Assembly: GCA_028692875.1 (NCBI GenBank)
Contig: JAQUWL010000013.1
Coordinates: 1-56,156, forward strand
Direction of reading: 5' to 3'
Source: Sulfurospirillaceae bacterium
Lineage (GTDB): Bacteria; Campylobacterota; Campylobacteria; Campylobacterales; Sulfurospirillaceae
DNA: 56,156 bases
Shown: positions 50,399-56,156 of the stretch, piece by piece
Position numbering within the stretch: the stretch's first letter is position 1
Layout of the letters: every line of letters begins with the position of its first letter
The notes under the pieces: generated by a model
Seen by the model: only the letters and a program-made list of their open reading frames with translations
Database searches by the model: none
Told to the model about the DNA's origin: nothing
Position numbers and translations under genes: made by a program

Positions 50399-50436
50399 GG
50401 GGTCAGGTCTAAACTTTTAACTTTACGATAAATTAG
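50399..50436. repeat. solitary GGGGTCAGGTCT element
   Basis: In the 105-bp gap between maf and the methyltransferase gene, AAAAGGGGTCAGGTCT is followed by AAACTTTTAACTTTACG. From memory, near-identical GGGGTCAGGTCT ends border IS200-like/REP-associated transposase genes in many bacteria. No transposase is here, so it would be a remnant or an unpaired end. Confidence 0.4.
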
Positions 50437-50445
50437 AGGAGCAAT

Positions 50446-51069
50446 TTAACCTCTCTTTTCCATTAAAAACCACGTCAAGTCATCTTGTAAAAAAACAGGG
50501 TCGCGGTAGTAGCAAAACCCATAATCAATCAATTTTAAATCAGGATATTTGTCCATAAGCTCGCCAGCGAAATCACGCTTAAAGAGCTTGCCTTCATGCC
50601 CACGATAAGGTAGCTCAACAGGGGTTGGGTTGTAGTATTCGACCACGCAAACATAGCGGTTTGAGCTTTGATAGATTTTTTCGTACACGCTTTGAAGCAC
50701 TTCAGGATTTAGATGGATTAGAACACCTTTAATAAACGCCAAATCTCTTTTTGCATCTGTTGTAAATTCCAAAATAGAATCATGATAAACCTTTATGTCG
50801 CCCATAGCTTTTAGTTGTTTAACTGCTAAATCATTTATCTCGATAGCAGAAAGCTCAACATTTGGCAAAAGTTGCTTGATGGCTCGCAGATTTAGTCCAA
50901 TGTTTGAGCCAAATTCGATAACTGAGTTAACTTGTGGGGCTTTGGAGAGGATTTTTGAAAAAAGAGCGATATTGGCAGCAACAATCTCTTGGTCTTTGTT
51001 GCGACTTGCATATTCATTGCCAAATTCTCCAGCCCAAAACTTCTCTTGCTCAGTTTTAAATTGTTTCAT
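50446..51069 (-). CDS. pseudaminic-acid-biosynthesis-associated methyltransferase
   Basis: 207 residues from the ATG at 51069, which is in the usual place for the family (MKQFKTEQEKFWAGEFG); a longer frame to 51159 overlaps the amidase by 100 nt. SAM motif NSVIEFGSNIGLNLRAIK, acidic residue in LSAIEINDLAV, GVLIHLNPEVL and VEYYNPTPVELPYRGHEGKL fit the TIGR03587-like family found in flagellin-sugar clusters. It probably methylates a nonulosonic-acid precursor or side chain. The start overlaps the amidase end by 14 nt. Confidence 0.82.
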   Translation of the reverse strand: MKQFKTEQEKFWAGEFGNEYASRNKDQEIVAANIALFSKILSKAPQVNSVIEFGSNIGLNLRAIKQLLPNVELSAIEINDLAVKQLKAMGDIKVYHDSILEFTTDAKRDLAFIKGVLIHLNPEVLQSVYEKIYQSSNRYVCVVEYYNPTPVELPYRGHEGKLFKRDFAGELMDKYPDLKLIDYGFCYYRDPVFLQDDLTWFLMEKRG

Positions 51070-52372
51070 CGTTTTCCTTTTGAATTTTTTCAACACACTC
51101 CAAAAGTGTGTAATCATCGTATTTTTTAGCAATAGCAAGTACGCCGATAGGTAGGCCATTTTTGCCTTTTAGTGCAGGCATAGAGACTGTCGGCATTCCG
51201 TAAAATGTCCAGATAAGATTTGAATCTGGAATGTCTGGCGTGGTAAGTCCGATGGGAGCCTCATCTGCAGTTGTCAATGTTAGCAATACATCAAAATCTT
51301 TAAAATACTCCTCCGCCTCAAGGCTTAACCTCGTCTGTTCTAAAAGTGCTTGTTTGTACTGCTCAAGCGTGATTTTATTGCCACTTGTCATAATGTCGTG
51401 AAAAATAGGGCTAATCAAAGTGCCTTGTTTAAACTCTTCTCTAAAATAGTACGAGAGTGTTTTGTCGTAAATAACACCATGTATATCATGTACTCTCTCC
51501 ATCTCTTTTGGAGGCTTAACCTCTTGTACATGTAAGAATTTTGAATCTAGCTTTTGAATAAAAATCTCAAACGCCTCTTTGACAAAACTATCTACAAGAT
51601 GCCATTTTGGATGTTTGATGATGCCTATTTTGAAACTCTTTTTTGGAGTTTTTGGGTGATTGTCGAGGTATTTGTGGACATACTCGTAGTTTCTGCCATG
51701 CACTCTTGAAGCATCCAAAATCAACTTCAAATCCCTTGCACTTTTGGTTAAAAAGCCCAGAGTATCGAGTGTGTCGGTTGTTTTTAAAACACCAACTCGA
51801 GCAAGAACACCAAAAGTAGGCTTGTAGCCATACACGCCACAATAACTCGCTGGTCTTGAGATAGAGCCAGCTGTTTGGCTTCCAAATGCAACAGGAACCA
51901 TATCGGTTGCAACCGCTACGGCTGAGCCACTAGAGCTAGTTCCTGGAGAGCGTGTGAGGTCATGAGGGTTGCGTGTTTTGTCTTGGTAGTGTACGGCAAA
52001 TTCTGCTGTGGTTGTTTTTCCTAGGATAATAGCACCATTTCGCCTTAGATAATGAACTACTCTTGAGTCATTTCCAGGAGTGAAGTCTTTCCAGATAGGC
52101 GAGCCCATTTGGGTTGGCATATCAAATGTGTTGTAGTTATCTTTGATACCAATAGGCAATCCCCAAAGCGGATGCGTGTTTGCATCAAGAGTGTTGATTT
52201 TGTTTATTTGTCGCTCTATAGCAGTCTTGTCTATATATTCCCATGCGTGGAGTTGTTCGTCTTTTTTTGCAATCTCTTTTAAAAAAGCTTCACAAACCTC
52301 AAGGGGGCTAACCTCTTTGTTTTTCATTAAAGAGATAAGTTTTGTGGCATCATAGTGTGTTAATGAGTTCAT
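51056..52372 (-). CDS. amidase-signature family enzyme (GatA-like)
   Basis: 438 residues with the amidase signature: Lys77 in LPIGIKDNYNT, Ser146 in SPGTSSSGSAVAVA and Ser170 in SQTAGSISRPAS make the Ser-cisSer-Lys triad. It hydrolyses amides or releases ammonia from glutamine. It is not near gatB or gatC. Between a methyltransferase and a PseA-like amidotransferase it may supply or remove an amide group on the sugar. Ends overlap both neighbours, so it is part of the operon. Confidence 0.85.
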   Translation of the reverse strand: MNSLTHYDATKLISLMKNKEVSPLEVCEAFLKEIAKKDEQLHAWEYIDKTAIERQINKINTLDANTHPLWGLPIGIKDNYNTFDMPTQMGSPIWKDFTPGNDSRVVHYLRRNGAIILGKTTTAEFAVHYQDKTRNPHDLTRSPGTSSSGSAVAVATDMVPVAFGSQTAGSISRPASYCGVYGYKPTFGVLARVGVLKTTDTLDTLGFLTKSARDLKLILDASRVHGRNYEYVHKYLDNHPKTPKKSFKIGIIKHPKWHLVDSFVKEAFEIFIQKLDSKFLHVQEVKPPKEMERVHDIHGVIYDKTLSYYFREEFKQGTLISPIFHDIMTSGNKITLEQYKQALLEQTRLSLEAEEYFKDFDVLLTLTTADEAPIGLTTPDIPDSNLIWTFYGMPTVSMPALKGKNGLPIGVLAIAKKYDDYTLLECVEKIQKENDETI

Positions 52373-53481
52373 TTTGCTTCCCTAAACTTTCCCTCTCTCA
52401 TAGCTTTGAGAGTTGCATTGTATTGCTCTTCAGTTATGTTTGCCATATCCAAAAATTCACCCAGATAAGTTGGTTTTTGTTGGTCGTATTTTTTAGCAAC
52501 TTCAAATCCCTCTTCTCGAGTCAAAAGTCCGTATCTAACGTCACTGCTAGCTTGGTCGGTTCCTCTGCCAAAGCCACGTTTGACAAACTTCATATGGTCA
52601 TGCAAGGTTTCAAATTTGCACTCATTGCCTTTAAATCCTTTATAGTGACCTTCTCTAAAATCCTCTTTCCAGTCGTACTCTTTTTTGATAAATTCCATTT
52701 GGCGCTCATCATCCCAAAAAAGATAATCCCCCAAATGAATCCCCACAACACCAACACGCTCGATATCTTCATAGCTTGGTAACTCAAAAGGCTTAAGGTC
52801 TTTTGCGGTTATCTCCTCATCAATCATCTGCTCTGGATAGAGTTTTGCCGATACTTTTGTGAAATAATCTCTATCAAATTTTACGGCTTTGTCTGTAAAG
52901 TTGGCTCTTCCGCTGACTTCGCAAACAGATTCGCCCCAGATAAGCAAGGGTATGTTAAATTTTACGGCGATTTGAAGAGGAAATGCCCCAACTCCAGCGT
53001 GGCAATGCCAACAAGAATCGCCGATTTTGTAGAAAGATTTGACAAAAAGTTTTTTAACAAGTGGCTTGTTTGGAGTAAACATGATGTGATCCACGCCCAA
53101 TTTTTCCAAAGCATTTTCAAGGTTGTATTTGCCAATTTCGCTGTACCAGTTGTGGTTAAATGTTACTGCAAGCGGTTTCATTCCATAGACTTTTGTCAGC
53201 ACATGTAGCTGAAATACACTGTCTTTTCCTCCGCTAATGGGTATGATACAGTCGTAGTTGGTGCCTGATTTTGCCTTGTACTCTTCCAAAATCGCCCTAA
53301 GTTTTGCCTCTTGCTCTTTCCAGTTGATGTGCATCTTTTGCTCTTGAGCTTGACACGCAAGGCATACGCCCATCTCGTCAAACTGCATACCCTCGTTGGA
53401 GCTTGGCATACAACATCTTACGCAATAAGTTAGATAATCTTCATAAAGAGGCTTTCCATATTTATCAGTTTTGTTTGCCAT
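52369..53481 (-). CDS. N-acetyl sugar amidotransferase (PseA/WbpG/LegX-like)
   Basis: 370 residues. Zinc-type cysteines (C20, C23, C24, then C40, C43) precede a PP-loop ATP-pyrophosphatase motif SGGKDS at 83-88, and WGESVCEVSGRANF and FVKRGFGRGTDQASSD are family blocks. PseA/WbpG enzymes use ammonia to make acetamidino groups on pseudaminic or related sugars. Partner glutaminase HisH/HisF-like genes are not in this window; the adjacent amidase may replace them. Confidence 0.87.
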   Translation of the reverse strand: MANKTDKYGKPLYEDYLTYCVRCCMPSSNEGMQFDEMGVCLACQAQEQKMHINWKEQEAKLRAILEEYKAKSGTNYDCIIPISGGKDSVFQLHVLTKVYGMKPLAVTFNHNWYSEIGKYNLENALEKLGVDHIMFTPNKPLVKKLFVKSFYKIGDSCWHCHAGVGAFPLQIAVKFNIPLLIWGESVCEVSGRANFTDKAVKFDRDYFTKVSAKLYPEQMIDEEITAKDLKPFELPSYEDIERVGVVGIHLGDYLFWDDERQMEFIKKEYDWKEDFREGHYKGFKGNECKFETLHDHMKFVKRGFGRGTDQASSDVRYGLLTREEGFEVAKKYDQQKPTYLGEFLDMANITEEQYNATLKAMREGKFREAK

Positions 53482-54017
53482 TAGTTATCCCTTGTTGATG
53501 TGGAAACGATACCGTATTCCAATATATCGTAAAATTTTCCGTTTTTCTTCATAGCCTCTTTGCGTCTGCCTTCAAAACTCATCCCCAAAAAGAGGGCAAG
53601 ACGCTGCATTGGAAGGTTTGCTTCGTTTGTGCCACAGTAGATGCGGTGAAGGTTTAACGTATCAAAGCCATAGTCTATCAAGAGTTTTCCAGCCTCTTTG
53701 GAAAGCCCTTTGCCCCAAAATGCTCTATCTCCTAAAAGTATGGCAAACTCCGCACTCTCATTTTTTGCACAAATGGCTTGAAGCGAAATATTTCCGATAT
53801 GTTTATCGCTTGTTTTATCACAAATGGCAAATACTTTACATGTAGGGCTATCTTGAACGCTTTTTATATACAGCAGTGCCATCTCTTTCGTATAGAGTGT
53901 ATCGCCATGTGAGTTGTATTTGCACACTTCTTTATCGTTGAGCCATGAGGGATAATCGCCATCCACATCGCTTACATGTAAAGCTCTTAGATAGATATTT
54001 TTACCCACTAGACTCAC
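53481..54017 (-). CDS. GNAT-family N-acetyltransferase (RimJ/RimL-like)
   Basis: 178 residues from GTG at 54017, which has AGAGGAAT upstream and overlaps the DegT stop. The GNAT fold is visible in FAICDKTSDKHIGNISLQAI, FAILLGDRAFWGKGLSKEAG (acetyl-CoA P-loop) and LNLHRIYCGTNEANLPMQRL, FLGMSFEGRRKEAM. In the cluster it may acetylate an amino sugar (PseH-like role) or a Maf substrate, but the sequence is closer to RimJ/RimL. Confidence 0.8.
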   Translation of the reverse strand: MSLVGKNIYLRALHVSDVDGDYPSWLNDKEVCKYNSHGDTLYTKEMALLYIKSVQDSPTCKVFAICDKTSDKHIGNISLQAICAKNESAEFAILLGDRAFWGKGLSKEAGKLLIDYGFDTLNLHRIYCGTNEANLPMQRLALFLGMSFEGRRKEAMKKNGKFYDILEYGIVSTSTRDN

Positions 54018-55315
54018 TTTAATTCCTCTTTGTTTTCCCACACTTTTTTAAACGCTTTCACTACATCGTCCAAATCCTCTTTGGTTGCAGGCGGACGCAT
54101 AAGCTCATGGGTAAAGAGTTTGTCAAAATGCAACTCCTCACATGTAGGGCAGTCGCCTTTTTGGTACGTTACGGCGGAGAGGTTAAACGGATAGCCTTTT
54201 GAGCCAAATGCTATTTTATGGGCGAAAATAGGTTGTAAATAGATAGGTTTGACATAACCACATCCCATTAAAACATCGGAGTCGTCACGCATGATGGTTC
54301 TTGGAAGTTCGGCTTTAACGGCTTTGATAAATATATCTCGGTGAACTCCTGCTACTTTTGCGTCAAATTCTAAAGGATGAACATAAAAAGCGTGTTTGAC
54401 ATTTTCTCTTATTGTAGTTGTTTTGAGGCAAGGAATGGCTTTAAGGGCCTCATTGAGATAGCGTACATTTGCTTGTCTTTGAAGTAAAAGTTCAGGAAGT
54501 TTTTTAAGTTGTTCTCGAGCTATCGCACACTCTATCTCGGTCATGCGAAAGTTAAACCCGACCATATTTGCTAAATCTTTGGGCGAGTTAAAGCCCTTGT
54601 TTGCGATTACAGATTCGGCGTGGTTGCGGATGAGTCTTAGTTTATCTGCAAGAGCGTCATCATCTGTTACGATAACACCGCCTTCACCTGAGTGGATATG
54701 TTTGTGGTAGTTGAGTGAAAAAACACCCATATCGCCAAGCGTGCCAGCAAAACGGTCTTTATACATCGCCCCTGGGGCTTGTGCCGCATCTTCGATAACG
54801 ATGAGGTTGTGCTTTTTTGCCAATGCATTGATGGCTTCCACATCGTAGGGTTGTCCGAAGATATCCACGACGACGATGGCTTTGGTTTTTTTGGTGATTT
54901 TCTTTTCAACACTTTTAGGGTCTAAGCAATAAGTCTCTTTTTCAACATCTGCAAAGATAGGAATACCACCGTAAAAGAGTGGTGCAACAGCCGAAGCTGA
55001 CATAGTGTAAGGGCTAACGATAACTTCATCCCCAGCTTCAATCCCACAAGCGCCGACCGCACAGATAAGCCCAGAAGTAGCGGAGTTTACGCTGATGGCG
55101 TGTTTGACTTTGAAGTACTCTGCCCACTCGCTCTCAAGTGCTCTAACTTCAGTTCCGCCATAAAAGTCTTCATGCCAAGCCCCTAGATAAGTCGATAACT
55201 TTCCGCTTCTTAGCACTCTTAAAACGGCTTCTTCTTCTTCAACTCCGATAGTATTGTACGCAGGAAATGGATTTGTGCGAAGTTTTTCTCCGCCATTGAT
55301 GGCTAGTTTTTTCAT
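54014..55315 (-). CDS. DegT/DnrJ/EryC1/StrS aminotransferase
   Basis: 433 residues, PLP-dependent sugar aminotransferase. N-terminal INGGEKLRTNPFPAYN, AISVNSATSGLICAVGACGI, VIEDAAQAPGAMYKD and the PLP Lys in NYHKHIHSGEGG define the family. It transfers an amino group to a keto sugar. It is ~40 residues longer than PseC, so it may act on another intermediate of the glycan. Followed by the acetyltransferase with a 4-nt overlap. Confidence 0.88.
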   Translation of the reverse strand: MKKLAINGGEKLRTNPFPAYNTIGVEEEEAVLRVLRSGKLSTYLGAWHEDFYGGTEVRALESEWAEYFKVKHAISVNSATSGLICAVGACGIEAGDEVIVSPYTMSASAVAPLFYGGIPIFADVEKETYCLDPKSVEKKITKKTKAIVVVDIFGQPYDVEAINALAKKHNLIVIEDAAQAPGAMYKDRFAGTLGDMGVFSLNYHKHIHSGEGGVIVTDDDALADKLRLIRNHAESVIANKGFNSPKDLANMVGFNFRMTEIECAIAREQLKKLPELLLQRQANVRYLNEALKAIPCLKTTTIRENVKHAFYVHPLEFDAKVAGVHRDIFIKAVKAELPRTIMRDDSDVLMGCGYVKPIYLQPIFAHKIAFGSKGYPFNLSAVTYQKGDCPTCEELHFDKLFTHELMRPPATKEDLDDVVKAFKKVWENKEELK

Positions 55316-56156
55316 TGTCTATTCTCTTTTTCGATAGTTTCAAAAATTTTCTCGTGAATCAAGATGTGTTCTTCTAAGATTTGTTTCGCTCTTATATCGT
55401 CTGTTTTAAGTAAAAACTCAAGTGAATTTAGGGCGTAGTTTTGGAGTGAGTTGGGCAGAGTATCTTCGTGATTTAGGCTAAAATAACCCTCATAAAGAGG
55501 GGAGGGTTTTTTGATAAATGTGTCTATGCGAGAGCCACCATCTTTTATCTCCACTTTGCCATTTTCAAACCAGATAGAAAGCTCAAATGCCGAATAAGAG
55601 GTTCCAACGCAACTTAGCACCCCTTGTGCATTTTGAAATTCAACAGCAAAATCCCCGCTCAAATCATTTTCTAAATGCTCTACATGTAAGGAGTCTATTC
55701 GTCGAAGTTTGCCAAAAAAATGGCTCAAAACAGCCAACATATGAACCCCATTGTGCAATAATCCTTTGTTGAAAACCCCTTGAAAACGCACTGCTTTGCC
55801 CCATTTGCCCTGTGTGATACGCTCTGCCAAGCTTATAAAAGATGGGTCAAATCGGCGTATAAGATGAACGAGAATACGTTTTTTGCTCTCAAGTAAGGAG
55901 GTTTTGAGTGTTTCAAGTTCTTTTGTCGTGCCAACAAGGGGTTTTTCACAAAGGATGTAGCGGATATCTTCTACATGTAGAGCTTCTTGAAGATTTGATG
56001 CGTGAAAAGGCGTAGGCGAGGCGATGGATAAAAAATCTATCTTTTCGTATTTGAGAAGTGCCTCCAAAGAGTGATAAACTCCCACATCTCCCCAACGTCC
56101 TACAAAAGCACACTGATTTGTCTGGTTTGGTTCAACAATGGCGACGAGTTTGCACT
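55312..56156 (-). CDS. Gfo/Idh/MocA family oxidoreductase, partial at edge
   Basis: At least 281 residues; the frame continues to the window edge, and residues beyond the apparent GTG at 56085 (KLVAIVEPNQTNQCAF, then GRWGDVGVYHSL) belong to the N-terminal Rossmann fold. Family segments: FLSIASPTPFHASNLQEAL, YILCEKPLVG, GVHMLAVLSHFFGK. These enzymes oxidise or reduce sugar-nucleotides with NAD(P). It is the first known member of the operon in this window; the true N terminus lies outside. Two TACATGTA copies occur inside it. Confidence 0.87.
   Translation of the reverse strand, partial: CKLVAIVEPNQTNQCAFVGRWGDVGVYHSLEALLKYEKIDFLSIASPTPFHASNLQEALHVEDIRYILCEKPLVGTTKELETLKTSLLESKKRILVHLIRRFDPSFISLAERITQGKWGKAVRFQGVFNKGLLHNGVHMLAVLSHFFGKLRRIDSLHVEHLENDLSGDFAVEFQNAQGVLSCVGTSYSAFELSIWFENGKVEIKDGGSRIDTFIKKPSPLYEGYFSLNHEDTLPNSLQNYALNSLEFLLKTDDIRAKQILEEHILIHEKIFETIEKENRQ

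Larger units (their letters stand above)
5793..55979. repeat. dispersed 8-bp palindrome TACATGTA (29 copies)
   Basis: By eye 29 exact copies occur, at 5793, 6479, 8043, 16392, 17431, 17890, 19093, 19440, 21352, 21616, 23637, 23661, 27764, 28474, 29552, 30008, 34250, 35771, 36215, 36654, 36910, 41345, 41822, 44415, 51527, 53837, 53973, 55681 and 55972. None lies in flagellin, porin, recA, eno or gltA. In genes they read mostly as Leu/Val/Ile-His-Val, some as Thr-Cys, and 3 are between genes. Confidence 0.75.

Noticed and set aside
51070-51159. Long N-terminal extension of the methyltransferase into the amidase gene
   Set aside because: The added residues are the amidase C-terminal codons in another frame and do not match the methyltransferase family, which starts at MKQFKTEQEKFW.
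1-56156. CRISPR arrays, complete insertion sequences, prophage genes, tRNA genes
   Set aside because: None seen: no regularly spaced repeats, no transposase or integrase frames, and no tRNA cloverleaf in the gaps.

Overview
The window looks like a piece of chromosome from a motile, free-living Campylobacterota (Epsilonproteobacteria), probably a sulfur-oxidiser or nitrate-reducer of the Sulfurimonas/Sulfuricurvum/Sulfurospirillum kind. The reasons are: recA-eno-(FtsB-like)-(AMIN protein) in the order known from Campylobacter; a short MurB next to fliQ; an MqnD (futalosine menaquinone pathway) gene; a Csd4/Pgp1-type peptidoglycan carboxypeptidase; a DUF3373-like porin; a flagellin followed by a Maf (DUF115) glycosyltransferase and a pseudaminic/legionaminic-acid-type sugar cluster; low G+C; and many c-di-GMP proteins. 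The genus is inferred, not proven.

Layout. 1-49 is the 3' end of a 5S rRNA, so an rRNA operon ends here. 0.2-3.7 kb (+): a secreted cytochrome-like small protein, a porin, and a fused heme-b/cytochrome-c periplasmic protein. 3.7-7.3 kb (-): a coiled-coil protein, DUF493, moaC, an MTHFR-like protein and a LUD protein. 7.4-11.6 kb (+): an overlapping three-gene operon of TonB-dependent receptor, YfiR-like periplasmic protein and GGDEF/EAL enzyme, which looks like an outer-membrane-to-c-di-GMP signalling unit. 11.7-18.3 kb: an RRM protein, phospholipase A, a Dabb protein, a double NosL protein, a degenerate GGDEF/EAL protein, mobA, leuC and an OB-fold protein. 18.4-28.9 kb (+): ogt, glycerate kinase, a VapBC-like pair, an RqcH-type NFACT protein, cdsA, dxr, two transporters, a phosphoesterase and a lipoprotein. 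29-33 kb: a methyltransferase, an FmdE protein, and a sensor-GGDEF-EAL gene split by a frameshift that lies on a perfect -1 slippery heptamer. 33-38 kb: a VanY-like peptidase, csd4, tsaD, murB, fliQ, mqnD. 38-48 kb: recA-eno block, gltA, bioB, topA, flagellin. 48-56 kb (-): maf and a flagellin-glycan sugar cluster (methyltransferase, amidase, PseA-like amidotransferase, acetyltransferase, DegT aminotransferase, Gfo/Idh oxidoreductase) that runs off the window.

The strongest window-wide signal is not a gene: the 8-bp palindrome TACATGTA occurs 29 times by eye, when about two copies are expected from base composition. Most copies are in genes, read as Leu/Val/Ile-His-Val or Thr-Cys, and two are built into terminator-like hairpins. 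No CRISPR array, complete insertion sequence, prophage or tRNA gene was seen.
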